Positions 23,127-35,489 of a stretch of 64,000 nt of DNA are shown here, in pieces. The stretch comes from Onthophagus taurus (lineage: Eukaryota; Arthropoda; Insecta; Coleoptera; Scarabaeidae). Location of the stretch: positions 18,235,501 through 18,299,500 of the forward strand of contig NC_091971.1 in the NCBI RefSeq assembly GCF_036711975.1, in the 5' to 3' direction. Under the pieces are notes generated by a model that worked only from the letters and a program-made list of their open reading frames with translations, searched no databases and was not told where the DNA came from. Made by a program: the position numbers and the translations under genes. The stretch's first letter is position 1, and every line of letters starts with the position of its first letter.

Positions 23127-25296
23127 TTAACTATATAACTTAATAGCATTTAACGTTTTTGTTTGTCCATATGCGATTTCTGTGTTTTCCGGAATAATTA
23201 ATATTCCAGCAAATTCATTGAAAATGTTGCTAATGTTATCATTTCTATCAACTAAAACAATTTCAGTAATCCCATTACATTCTCTTCTTGATAATTTTAT
23301 TCTCTTGAAATTTCGACGATGACTACTTACATTTCCCTAAAATTTCAAACATTATTAGTAAATATATTAATCTCAAAGAATTGTAATAATACATACCAAT
23401 CCCTGATAAGAAACCTTATAATAGTTATATGGATCACATAAACTTTTCTCATATTGCCGTAAAGCGGGAATGACCAATAACCTGCATGAAATCATCACTG
23501 AGGCAAAATCTCCAGGCAGCGCAAAAATAAATTTTGAAGAACCATCAAAAGAACATGTTGCAAAACTTGTCAAATACCTAATATATAAAATTGTAACATT
23601 ACAATTTAATTAAAAACGGTATGTAATTACCCTGGTTCCATATTAACTCGACCAAAATGTATTAAGGCCCCAAAATCTAATTCCAAAACTTCCTTTACCA
23701 TCTCATACTCATCAATAGAGACACCTCCAGTTGTTATAATAACATCGTGTTGAGTAAGGGCTTTGTATAATGCTTGTTTCAATAAATTCGGACTTTAAAG
23801 ATAAAATAATAATGAAACAATGTTAAAAGTAAGTGTAACTATGTTTACTTAAGTTTTACAATTCCAAGATCATTCGCAGCATAACCAAATGTTTGCAAAA
23901 AATTTAATATAAACAAGTTGTTATCGTTTTTGGAATGGCCAGGAGTAGAATGTGTGGTGCTTTGTGAATATAATGCATCACCTGTTGCCAATATTCCCAC
24001 TCGTGGACACCTATCATTCAATAATTTAATATAGAATTGAAACGTGTTATATGATATATTAAAGTAAACATACTTGTAAGTTTTTATTTTAAAAATTCCT
24101 AAAGTTGCTAATATTCGAATGTGAGCTGACGTAATATGATGTCGCGAATAAAATTTAACATTGTCTTCAGATCTAGAAAGTACAATTTGCTCTGCAATTG
24201 GTTTAACACATACATAGAAGTTTATAGAACAAAAAATCGCATCCAGAATACTCTATCACACCCTCACTATTACTTACTTTACATGCAAATTAATTTTTGG
24301 TACACTATTAAACATAATTTTAGTTTCGTTTGCAGAAACTGAAACTACACATGCATCTTCTATTGGCACCACAGCATTGGCTCCTTTTGGAAGGCAACAT
24401 CCCATACTAACACGTATAGCTTCGTTAGATTGAAGAACAAAATCCGATTGCTTAAAGACCGTTTACAATGAACAAAAAAATATACCTCAAAATTTATAAT
24501 TACATCGTCATGTTGAGTAAAATAATTTCGTTTTAATATACGTTCAGCACCATCTTCAGCTACCACTGCGTAACCGTCCACTTTGGATATTTTCAAAGAA
24601 ACTGGCAATATTTTGAGTTCATCATCGGGTGCTAAAACTCGATTAAGAGAATTTTCGATTTCAATTTCTTCCACCTCGCCAACGTATTTTGTGGCATCAC
24701 ATACTATAGATAAAGCACGCTCAAAGCTGTGCTTTTTAAACGAATAGCAACGTTTATTTCGGTATGGTGATGTTGTAACATTAAAATAAGATGACTTAAA
24801 ATTTGCTTCGTCTTCCAACGAGTCTTCCTTTTCGTCTAGTGCAGAAGTATCATCATCTTTTTTAGGCTTACGGATTGAGTCTATTGTAGGCGGTATGATA
24901 GATTTGATAAGCCCAAAACATTCTAACGCGCTTGTTAAGTTTCCGGGTAAATTTATCATCAAAGAATTACCTTTAACGCCGACAACGGCGCGTGCTAACG
25001 TTCCTATATCATTGGCTTGTAAATTAGTACCACCCGCCGTCAAAATAAGATTGATATCGTGCTTGCAAAGAATTTCTAGCGAAACAACAATTTCATCTGG
25101 AACATCGGGAACTACAGTACATGAATATATATGAATATATTTTTTATAGCTTCCGCTAATGCTGGTCCACATTTGTCTACGGCGGTTTTATTGAAACATG
25201 CATCGCTCACTAAAAATAAAATTAGTTAAATTTAATAATAACAAAATTTTTAATACTATGTTATGAACCGATAAGTACTGCACATGTAAATTTCAT
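23127..25296 (-). CDS. cin: Molybdenum cofactor synthesis protein (gephyrin/cinnamon), with a 2-base frameshift
   Basis: A two-domain enzyme of the last cofactor steps: the MogA-like domain adenylates molybdopterin and the MoeA-like domain inserts molybdate. Exons on the minus strand: 25269-25296, 24486-25209, 24283-24450, 24074-24189, 23849-24010, 23631-23792, 23397-23577, 23127-23336. All introns are GT-AG and phases agree. The acceptor chosen for exon 4 is the second AG of CAGAG, because it keeps the frame. MogA shows LILTAGGTN and LPGNLTSALE. MoeA shows KVDGYAV, ITTGGVS and FALPGDFASVMISC. The reading frame is lost in exon 2 near 25128-25140, where an AT run is 2 bases too long; removing that gives 582 residues, close to the family length. 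This may be an assembly error or a true null allele. Confidence 0.85.
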
Positions 25297-25639
25297 TGTG
25301 TTTAGGATAATGAAATAGCTCCCACACAGCTGGTTTTAAAGAGAGGAAAAATCAACTCGTCCACGCGTTCATACCCAAAAGTTATCAAAAAAACTCACCT
25401 TCAATACGCGCGATAATAAAATTTCAAAATCTACTCCCTCCCTCTATAATTTAAAAGAAGAAATTAAAAATGTTAATAAAAAGGATAATGAAATAAGAAA
25501 GTTTAGGAATTGTAGGATTTCGTGTTTCCAAATTCGGTTTGTTGTAAACAAAAAAAACAAAACTATTAATAAACTATCAAAATAAAAAAAAATTTAATCT
25601 TTTAATCTTGTAAATATAAATAAACAATATACTTGGAAA
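25297..25639. other. Upstream flank of the gephyrin gene
   Basis: Probable 5' flank. A good donor site on the minus strand near 25397 (GAAG|GTGAGT) could belong to an untranslated first exon, but nothing else supports this. Confidence 0.3.
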
Positions 25640-27846
25640 GTGCTGCAAGTAATAATAATAGTAATAGACTTTATTGTCAAACCACACAGCAATTACAGAA
25701 ATAAAACAATATAATATAGCAAGATAATATAACCAAAAATAAAAACAATAAATGATTCGAAAGAAAAAAAAAAGATACAAAATAAAACTATCTAAACAAA
25801 AGAGAGCTATTATAGCATAGTGCGGCAAGCAATTCACGAGGCGCAGATTCAGGAAAATAAAATCCTGTTCTTCCATCTGGACCTCGATAACAAAAAGAGG
25901 TATTAAACATTAATAATTGAAGACGTAACAAACACAAAACACAAAAAAAAATTATTAAATTAGTTGTAAATAATAAACTAATTATCTAAACTCGATTCCG
26001 TGACATGCGCAACGCAACTCGATATCGGGACCCCTTGCAACAGAGAAGCACACTGACATCTGAATAATCTTTCAAATAACCGAGACCTGAACGTCGATAC
26101 ACTTAACTTCCTATCAGCCATCGAAATAAGATTATAGGATTTGTAAACATGGTATGAGAAAGATCTCTCAAACAAACCCGTGCGATGGACAGGTGGAGAA
26201 ATAAAGGAAATAAACCTAGTCAATCGATTATGAACGTTACTTCTAAAATTAATCTTCCTATATAAATAACTTGGAGTCTTACTCAACATTAGTTTATGAT
26301 AAACCACCAATGTCTGAAGCACTCTTCTGTTCCCCATCGACAACCATCCAGCGTCAACTAACTTATGAGATCTCTTATCATATTTTCGTATGCCATAAAT
26401 AAAACGTAAACAGCAGTTTTGAATTTTTTGGATTCTATTTGAATCAAAAGCAGTTAACGCTGGATGGTATACAGGAACCATGTAATTAAATTGAGACAAA
26501 ACAAGAGCATCGCATAACATCCGCTTGACATCTATGGGTAAGTAAGACCTATGCGGAAAAAGTAGCCTGAGGGCGAAATAAGCGTTTTTAACATATTTAC
26601 TGACCTGAGACGAATACCTAAAAGAACTATCAATTTCCAAACCAAGACTTTTATGACTATCAACTACAGGTAATTTCGTACTATTCATGACAATACCAAA
26701 GGGCCGAGCCACTTTTGAAGTGAATTTTGTATTCTCAAAGATCATGACCGCCGATTTATCAGGATTGATCCTCAGACAGTGTGCAGTGGATGCCTCATAA
26801 ACACAATGGAGATCAGTATTGATGCGACGAATAGCCTCCCGCCATTGGGAGGGATGAAAGGAGTGAACCAACTGCGTATCATCCGCGTAAACATACTGTG
26901 TACCATGTTGAATCCGATCAAAAAGATGAGCTGTATAAATGGAGAACAAAATCGGTCCCAGAATAGAGCCCTGTGGAACCCCGGAGATAACCTCACGACA
27001 CTCGGATGCCACCCATCAATAACAACCGACTGTGATCTACCATTCACCTTAATCATATCGGCGCTAATACCATCACTACCCTCAGAACATGACCTTAAAT
27101 CATACACAAGTTTCTCGACCAAAGTAGGACAAACAGTAGAAAATTCAAAAACACCTCCATTATTAGGCAAACTAGTATAAAAATCCAAAACCGATTGATC
27201 AAGAGGCATTGAATCAAGAATATCAGAGATACTGTTAAGAAAGTAATCATTCAGTTCATTAACATTTTTTAAAGCATCAGGGATACCAGATACTGACTTC
27301 TTTTTCAAACTAAGTGACCCTAGTTTAAACCACAATTGTCTTCTGTCACGCATATTACCAATATGACGAAAATAAGCTCTTTTCTCTGCCTTCACAGTAA
27401 ATGCCGTTAAGTTCCGCAGAGACTTATAATAGTCCCATCTAGCGGAAGACGGATTCTTCTTCAAGTTCGCTTTCGCCTTATCTCGCAATGAGATCATAAA
27501 TTTTAAGTTGTCAGTGAGCCAGGGTGGTCTTATCCTACTGCTTTTCGGTCTACACACCACAGGTGAAAAAACATCAAAGGCAGAAAGAATGCCATTATTG
27601 AGAAAAGCAAGCTTCTCGTTAATGTCCTCAATAAAAAAATATGATTAAAAGAAATTTGCTTTAAAAATTCCCTAAAACCTGCTGCATCGATCGTACCCAG
27701 ACTTCTCCCGACCCTAAAAGAAACTGTGGAGAAAGATTCAGCTAACAATAACTCACAAAAGATGATATCGTGATCAGAAAATAAGTATGTAGTATTTTGA
27801 CTGATAAGTTTTGTTACTAAACTAAAAGTAGTAGTATACTCTATAT
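25640..27846 (-). pseudogene. LINE (non-LTR retrotransposon), internally deleted
   Basis: On the minus strand the pieces run in LINE order. First comes the end of an apurinic endonuclease domain (LFSDHDIIFCEL near 27760). The linker to reverse transcriptase follows (27560 to about 27010; RPPWLTDN, SEGSDGISADMIK). The reverse transcriptase then resumes at VISGVPQGSILGPILF and runs to YVYADDTQLVHS and a long C-terminal region ending at 25978. The N-terminal half of the reverse transcriptase is missing between DGISADMIK and VISGVPQGS, and the frame changes near 27000. AT-rich sequence below 25978 is the probable 3' UTR. It cannot move by itself. Confidence 0.85.
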
Positions 27847-27876
27847 AAAGGTTCCCGAACAGACGATTGCCTAATA
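27847..27876 (+). repeat. 30-bp copy of transposase sequence beside the LINE
   Basis: Thirty bases, starting AAAGGTTCCCGAACAGACGA, are identical to 28511-28540 inside the neighbouring transposase gene and lie exactly at the 5' edge of the LINE. Confidence 0.9.
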
Positions 27877-28132
27877 AAAATTCTATTTTATTTTTCTGTT
27901 TAAAAAATAGATTTGATGTAACAATTATTAACGTTTTGTGATCATGAAAGAAATAGTTCTAGTAGCAAGAAATGTTAGGTGCAAGAAACCAAAAAGCCAA
28001 CATTACAGAAAATATTATCAAAATATATAAGAAAATTAAATATAATTACAGACTTTCAATGAAACTTTTTAGACTTTATTTCATACCGGATATTTCCTCA
28101 TAGTCGGGTATCTTCTATCATAATCTTTTATA
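27877..28132. other. Gap between LINE and mariner copy 2
   Basis: AT-rich, nothing recognised. Confidence 0.4.
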
Positions 28133-29843
28133 CAGGGTGTCCCGCAACGATTGTACAAAACTGCATCAGCGTATGCTATGATCAAAAATAAACAAAAAAA
28201 GCCTTATAAACATAGGTTCGAAAATGGACCATTTTCGAGATATTCAAAGATTTAGTTTCATAAGTTGATATTGTTAACATCATGAATTTAAATTTGTTTT
28301 TATAATAATTAAGTCGTTACTATGATTACGATAAGTTGTCTAATCAAAAAAAAATAATAATACTTCACAAAATTATTATTTTACTATTTAATTTAATAAA
28401 ACTATTAAGTATGGCTCCTATTAATTACTCTAAGGAAGAGATGGCGGATATGGTGTATTGTTACGGACTAGCTGATGGAAATGCGTCGTTAGCAGCTCGT
28501 CATTACGCGCAAAGGTTCCCGAACAGACGATTGCCTAATAGTCACACCTTTAGCAGACTATTTCTCAGATTAAAAGAAACGGGAAGCGTAATCCACAGCC
28601 ATTCCACGGAGAGACATTACACAAGGCCGGTGGAATTAGAAGAAGCAGTTTTGAGAAGAGTCGATGAAAATACCTCAACCAGCATTAGAAGAATTTTTGC
28701 ACAAGAAAACATTAACAAAACAACCATTCACCGCATTTTAAGGGAGCAGTTGCTTTATCCTTATCATTACAACACCGTTCAAGCTCTAACAGAAAATGAT
28801 GGCGAAAAAAGAGAGATTTTTTGTAGGTGGGCCATACAGGAAGAGGTAGTAAACATCGACTTTCCCATAAACATTGTATTTACGGATAAAGCAACATTTA
28901 CTCAAAGCGGAATTTTTAATATTCATAATGCGCACGTTTGGAGCGATGAAAATCCCCATGCAATACTAGAAACTCATCATCAGTGGCGATTCAGTGCTAA
29001 TGTATGGGCTGGAGTTATAGGTGATCAGTTATGAGGTCCATTTTTTCTTCCAAAGAGATTGACAGCCGATGCCTACATACATTTTTTACAAAATGACCTT
29101 ACAGAGGCATTTGATGAATTACCTCAACAAATTCTAGAAGATTGCTACTTTATGCACGATGGAGCACCAGCACATTATGCACGCGCTACTCGAGCATACT
29201 TAAATAACAGATTTGGCAATAAGTGGATTGGCCGAGGAGGTCCTGTCCCGTGGCCACCTCGTTCACCAGATTTAAATCCGTTAGATTTTTGGTTTTGGGG
29301 ACATTTAAAACAAATTGTTTATTCTGAAGACGTTCAAAATGTGCAGGATTTGAAGAATAAAATTAGTAACGCATTTGACACAGTAAAACAAATTCCTGGT
29401 ATCTTTGAACGCATTAGAAGTTCATTTAGAAAACGTATCCGTTTGTGTTTAGAAGCAAATGGTGCGTATATTGAACATTTATTATGACATGAATCTTTTC
29501 CAATTTGTTAAATATTCGTTGTTTTTATGCTGGTTGAACGATTTTCTTCGACAATCTTTGTTACTTGTTTTGTTAAATTATTAATGAACTGTGTTAATTA
29601 ACTTAATATTATCTTATTATTTATTAAACTTTATCTTAACCATCGTAACCATGGTTATCATATAATTACTGCATCTAAATCGTTAGAATTAATGATGTTT
29701 ACAATAGGTCAGCTTATGAAACTAAAACTTTGAATATCTCGAAATTGGCCCATTTTCGGATCTATGTTTATTAGACTTTTCTTGTCTGTTTTCGATCAGA
29801 GAATACGCTGATGCAGTATTGCACAATCGTTGCGGGACACCTG
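28133..29843 (+). mobile_element. DD41D mariner-type transposon, copy 2
   Basis: The ends CAGGGTGTCCCGCAACGATT and the inverse CAGGTGTCCCGCAACGATT are flanked by TA (28131-28132, 29844-29845). The inverted repeats extend about 150 bp with scattered mismatches. One transposase gene fills the inside. Confidence 0.88.
28411..29487 (+). pseudogene. DD41D transposase, copy 2, one in-frame stop
   Basis: ATG at 28411 (MAPINYSKEEMADMVYCYG) aligns with the start of copy 1. The single defect is TGA at 29032-29034; the frame continues unchanged beyond it to TGA at 29485. The N-terminal DUF4817-type HTH is present. D1 is in FTDKATF (Lys replaces the usual Glu after the Asp), D2 in MHDGAPAH and D3 in PDLNPLDFWFWG, with 41 residues between D2 and D3. 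The protein would be about 358 residues without the stop. This is a different lineage from copy 1, recently inactivated. Confidence 0.88.
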
Positions 29844-30789
29844 TAGAAATTATTTACAAAAAAAAATGAAATAAAAACGTAAAAGGAATCATTTAGTAAT
29901 AGTAATGCTTTTTATTGTTAATTAAAAGTTTACAATTTCCTATACCGGGTGTTAAAAAAGTCTTACAAGGGAAGTATCAGAACTGTCCCTAACCGATTTT
30001 GTTGAAATTTGGTACAACGATAGTATGGCCAAAAATAAGGTTTACGTGTTTTTTTATACGTGCTAATAAAGCCCCTGGGGCGAGTTATAAGGGTTGGAAA
30101 TCGGGGCGAAATACATATATTCGCTTATAGGCTGAAATCGAAAATAGCTATCGAAATGTGGTAAATGTAAACTGATATTCATTTTCAAAGAGCTTTCCAT
30201 TGATATATCACACATATATCTGAGGGCTTCAGGGGGTAAACTACCCCTAGTTTTTTGGAATATTTTAAAAACTACCCTGTCGATTTTGGCGATATTATGT
30301 ATCCTTATAGTACGTTTAAAAATATTAATGACGTGTTTTTTCTTATTTGCCTCTGACCATCCCATGCAAAGTTACGGGGTATGATAGATAACCCCTTTCC
30401 TTAAGAATAATGTGATAAACTGTTACACTTTTGAATAATATTTTGAAGAAAACCATTAATTAGATGTAAATTAAGATTTACGCAGTAAAATAAACCCTAT
30501 ACGGCATTAAGGGATGGCGGGGGTTAACTACCCTAACCACCCCAAATAAATTTTTTTTTGCGAAAATTGTTTGTCGATTTTGGAGCAATTTACCACGCTG
30601 ATTTTTTTATACGTTAGTACTATTGTAAGAACAAGGGTTAGAAGTTTGGGGTAAAAAATATATGTTCACTAATAACTTTCATACTCCTACAGAAAAAGCT
30701 TTTTTATCCTTATTCTATTTAAATAACACAAAAGCTAGGATAATTATATAAATATTTATTAATAATGAGTTAAAAAGCAACTGAAAAAA

Positions 30790-31490
30790 ATGGTTAAATA
30801 TCACAAATTGTATTCTACATTGTTAGAATCCTCTGGTACGTTTGGACCGAGGGTAATAAATACAATGTTCAAAGCAGATAACATATTCGTTTTGGCATCA
30901 AAGTCTGGTAAACTGACTTCTGCTCATATGAAAAATTGGCTACAAAATGTCTATTTCCCAAACACCGGACCCAAATTATTACTATTACTGGATTCTTGGA
31001 GTGGCCACTGCCCTGAAATTATTAGTAAAGTAACTCCATCGGATGTTAAGTTTAAATATTTATCTATACCTGCAGGAACAACAGGTCAAATTCAACCCCT
31101 GGATGTACTTGGTTTTAGAATATGGAATAATTTCATTAGAAGATTTTCTGATCAAATTATTCTCTACCAGTACGATGTCAATTTGCATCAGCAAGGTAAT
31201 ATTTTAAAATTGCAATCCCTAACGCATAACCAGTTGTCTTCCCCACGATTTATTAATGTTTTTAAATACGCGTGGCTTGCGTCTGGATCTATAGAGGAGA
31301 GAACAGTTTGAAAATCTCGTGGAGTTTTGCTTTTCCAATGAAAAACCTACGTGCGATATCTGTGGAGAAATAGCTGTTATAACTTGTGCATGGTGTAAAC
31401 ATATTTTTGTAATTCGCGACGGTAATGAAAGCTATTACAGTACTCAAACGGGTGCTGTAATGACACTACAGCATCCGATGCTGTAATGAG
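30790..31490 (+). pseudogene. Element B transposase-like gene, frameshifted
   Basis: The frame 30790-31311 reads LLLLLDSWSGHCPEII, then PAGTTGQIQPLDVLGFR and SLTHNQLSSPRF, an arrangement of the pogo/jerky-like DDE_1 core in which LLLLDSWSGH holds the second aspartate and QPLDV the third. The protein then continues in another frame from about 31308 (FENLVEFCFSNEK), ending in a C-x2-C pair module (CDICGEIAVITCAWC). The 5' part of the transposase, including the first aspartate, is missing. The family is common in insects as uncharacterised transposon proteins. Confidence 0.7.
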
Positions 31491-31499
31491 ATTTTAGTA

Positions 31500-32090
31500 A
31501 CATTTTATGGAATCAGTTCAAGTTGGTGACATTGGGTCATTAATTTTTCTAGTTGTCAATGTGACAATGTTTGTCTATGGATGTTTAAACACGTTCTTAA
31601 CTTCGAATACAAGGTCCACAATGATAAGGACATTGAACTCTGAGCAATTTCTCTTATTTTGGGAGGTGTACATGAAACATTTTTATCAGGTGAATCCTTT
31701 TTGTGTTTTGACAGTTTCTATTTGTCAATTCAAATTTCTATTTTCAAGTGTTACGGTGTTACCAACTGCTACATACCTATTTCCCTACATTGTCAAAATT
31801 TATTTTATTTTTGAGAAAAAAAAGGATAAAAACGCGAATTACAAAAAATAGCATAAAAAACACGTTTCATAAGACTTAAAGCACTCATTCATTAAAAAAC
31901 TCGTGGCTTCGCCACTCGTTTTTCAACTTGAATGAATGAAAACTTGTTTTTTAATATACTATTTTGTTTTAAATCGTTGTGTTTAAAACATTTTTTCCAT
32001 GATTTTCATTATTGCCAACAATACATTGAATAAAAAAAAGTAAAAAGAAAGAAATTAAATTAATAATGTAGAATATAATTTGTAATAGTC
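31500..32090. other. 3' part of element B interior
   Basis: AT-rich and non-coding between the broken transposase and the right inverted repeat. Confidence 0.4.
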
Positions 32091-33164
32091 AACCATTTCT
32101 TTGCCAGTTACTTTTTAACTCATTATTAATAAATATTTATATAACTACACTAACTTTTGTGTTATTTAAATAAAGTAAGGATAAAAAACGTTTTCTGTAG
32201 GATTATGAAAATTATTAGCGAAAATATATTTTCTACCCCAAACTTCTAACCCTTGTTCTTACAATAGTACTAACGTATAAAAAAATCATGGTCGTAAATT
32301 GCACAAAAATCGGTTTTTTTCGCAAAAAAATTTAATTTTTGGGGTGGTTAGGGTAGTTAACCCCAGCCACCCCTAAATGTCGTATAGGGTTTATTTTACA
32401 GCGTAAATCTTAATTTACATCTAATTTATGCTTTTCTTCAAAATATTGTTCAAAAGTGTAACAGTTTATCACATTATTCTTAAGGAAAGGGGTTATCTAT
32501 CATACCCCGTAACTTTGCATGGGATGGTCAGACGCAAATAAGAAAAAACACGTCATTAATATTTTTAAACGTACTATAAGGACACATAATATCGCCAAAA
32601 TCGACAGTTTAGTTTTTGAAATATTCCAAAAAACTAGGGGTAGTTTACCCCCTGAAGCCATCAGATATATGTCTGATACATCAATGGAAAGCTCTTTGAA
32701 AATGAATATCAGTTTATATTTACCACATTTCGATAGCTATTTTCGTTTTCAGCCTATAAGCAAATATATATATTTTGCCCCGATTTCCAACCCTTATAAC
32801 TCGCCCCAGGGGCTTTATTAGCACGTATAAAAAAATACGTAAACCTTATTTTTGGCTATACTATCGCTGTACCAAATTTCAACAAAATCGGTGAGGGACA
32901 GTTCTGATACTTCCCTTGTTAGTAAACCTAGGTCCTAAAAGCAACCGGTGTGAAGACAGCAGTAAAAATTTCCGATGATACCCGAACGCCCATAGACGTC
33001 CGTAATACCGGACACACGGGGGCTCAATTTTTTCTAACAAAAAAACATTACATTATCAACTTAAGAAGTTAATTACAGTATATTAAAAGTAATTAATATA
33101 TTTATCACTAATATCAAGGTACAATCAGCAATTTTAATTAAAATAACTGGCTCCAGCTCCCTTA

Positions 33165-34230
33165 TTGGTTCGAAGATCCGCATCAAACTTTATATACGCC
33201 TTCTAGACATGATAAGAAATATATTTATCGAAAGAAGTTCCACTTGCAAAGGGTCCGCGGGGGTGAACTACCCCGCAGTAGATTATAATTTGCTCTACCG
33301 CCCTTATTCGGTCAAAGATCCGAACCAAACTTTACACAAGTGATCTAGACTACCTTAGAATCAAATATCCGTTAACAATTTCCACTTGCATAGGGACCGC
33401 GGGGGTGAACTACCCACCAGTAGATTTTAATTACCCCTACCGCCCTTATTCGGTCGAAGATCCGAACCAAACTATACACAAATCTTCTAAACTACATTAG
33501 AATCAAATATCCGTTAACAATTTCCACTTGCATAGGGACCGCGGGGGTGAACTACCCACCAGTAGATTTTAATTACCCCTACCGCCCTTATTCGGTCAAA
33601 GATCCGAACCAAACTATACACAAATCTTCTAAACTACATTAGAATCAAATATCCGTTAACAATTTCCACTTGCATAGGGACCGCGGGGGTGAACTACCCA
33701 CCAGTAGATTTTAATTACCCCTACGGCCCTTATTCGGTCCAAGATCCGAACCAAACTTTACACAAATCTTCTAAACTACATTAGAATCAAATATCCGTTA
33801 ACAATTTCCACTTGCATAGGGACCGCGGGGGTGAACTACCCACCAGTAGATTTTAATTATCCCTACCGCCCTTATTCGGGCGAAGATCCGAACCAAACTT
33901 TACACAAATCTTCTAAACTACATTAGAATCAAATATCCGTTAACAATTTCCACTTGCATAGGGACCGCGGGGGTGAACTACCCACCAGTAGATTTTAATT
34001 ATCCCTACCGCCCTTATTCGGTCGAAGATCCGAACCAAACTTTACACAAATCTTCTAAACTACATTAGAATCAAATATCCGTTAACAATTTCCACTTGCA
34101 TAGGGACCGCGGGGGTGAACTACCCACCAGTAGATTTTAATTACCCCTACCGCCCTTATTCGGGCGAAGATCCGAACCAAACTTTACACTAGTGATCTAG
34201 ACTACCTTAGAATCAAATATCCGTTGACAA
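33165..34230 (+). repeat. 142-bp tandem satellite, left arm of foldback element 2
   Basis: GGGACCGCGGGGGTGAAC occurs at 33393, 33535, 33677, 33819, 33961 and 34103, with the diverged edge unit at 33251. All are 142 bases apart. Confidence 0.95.
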
Positions 34231-34272
34231 TTTTAAGACATTCTAAAATAATTAAAAAAAAAATTAATATTA

Positions 34273-34524
34273 TTATGAGTCATCTGAATTATTGGGATCA
34301 TTACATTTGAGATAAACTTGTTTTCTAATCAGATGCTTTTTGCACCTAAATTCATAGCACTCATCACATGTTTTTGTTGTATAATTATTTTTAGCCCTAC
34401 CACATAATTGGCATCGTTCTCTGATTTTTCTTGCATGTGGATCTGTTTGCTGCGATGTCGATGGAGTGTCTATATCTGTTGGTTCTTGGAGCTTTCCCTT
34501 TTGGGTTTTAACTACCCTGTTGGT
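34273..34524 (-). pseudogene. piggyBac-like C-terminal cysteine-rich domain
   Basis: An open minus-strand frame of about 83 codons ends at TAA 34273-34275. After a polar linker (PTDIDTPSTSQQTD) it has ERCQLCGRA, then TCDECYEFRCKKH, a C-x2-C...C-x2-C-x4-C-x3-H order like the C-terminal zinc domain of piggyBac transposases. The catalytic domain is not present. The assignment to piggyBac is by cysteine pattern. Confidence 0.45.
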
Positions 34525-34815
34525 TCAGGGTAGTTATTTGGCTTCTTTCAATCAAAAATCCGTTCATCTTCAATGCCAAATTTTTTAGAAAATCTTTTCT
34601 AAATTACGGCTTTGCTTTTGTTTTGTCGCTGAAACTGTACAAAATGTGGGCATTTATTCCTGCCATATTTATTGTTGAAAAAAGAGGATTCAAATTCGAA
34701 TTTATTTAGTATAAATGTTAACAATATTTATATAAATACGTCAGCAGTCTTAACTTTAGTACTTAACAAAAAAATCATCGAACATCCCGTTGTTTACAGA
34801 ACAAAAACATTAACA

Positions 34816-35220
34816 TTAACCACCAAAGTCACGCAGGTGTATGGTGTCGCACAAATAGTTAGAGTACGAATAGTAGGCCTTCCGAATTAAAAAAGTTTTA
34901 ATTTTATTCTTGAACAGTTCAGGAGGCAACCGAGCAATGTCGTTCGGTATTTTGTTATAGAATTTTACTCAAAGAAATTTAAAGTGGCACTGACTTCGAC
35001 CTAGTCTACAAAAGGCCGGTCTCAGTTGGGTACCGTTTCTAGTCCGATATTTATGTAAAGTGTCATGACTAATAAAGTCGTCGAGATTTCGCCTTACAAA
35101 TATTACACATTCCAAAATGTACAATGACGGAAAGGTCAGTATATTATGGTTTGTAAAGGACCTACGGCAATCATCCATGTATGTTAGCGAGTTTATTATG
35201 TCACGAACCTCAACAAATGT
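34816..35220 (-). pseudogene. LINE ORF2 C-terminal tail
   Basis: The minus-strand frame reads ILTFPSLYILECVIFVRRNL, then HDTLHKYRTRN, then VKFYNKIPNDIARLPPE and a final stop TAA at 34816-34818. These phrases are standard in the last 150 residues of insect non-LTR retrotransposon polyproteins. One in-frame TGA lies between FKFL and VKFYNK. It is inside the centre of foldback element 2. Confidence 0.75.
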
Positions 35221-35489
35221 TGCTTGATCAATGGAAAACCCACAATCAGCAACATTAATTGTTTACAAAAGGCAATTCAAGAGGTACCTTAATAAAGTAA
35301 TCATTAACATCATTTGGATCGAATTTGGCTTTAATTTTGTCTATTTTGTTTCACGCGTTTTTTATTAATTATTTCCCATATAATTTTACCCGAAAGGATA
35401 AAGTCGACCTCCTGGTTTTTCTACTTACTGTATAGGTTTGACACATTTGACCATTTGTGTCAACGCCCCCCTTCGTATTGGTAATTTAA

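Larger units (their letters stand above)
29966..32918 (+). mobile_element. Element B: DNA transposon with ~820-bp inverted repeats
   Basis: The ends CAAGGGAAGTATCAGAACTG and the inverse lie inside TTA on both sides (29963-29965, 32919-32921). The left arm is 29966 to about 30790 and the right arm about 32092-32918, inverted to each other with few differences. The middle 1.3 kb holds a broken transposase gene. Long arms and a possible 3-bp T/A target duplication recall element A, but the proteins differ. Confidence 0.85.

Noticed and set aside
26779-27180. 133-codon plus-strand ORF
   Set aside because: It lies opposite the LINE reverse transcriptase and has no motif.
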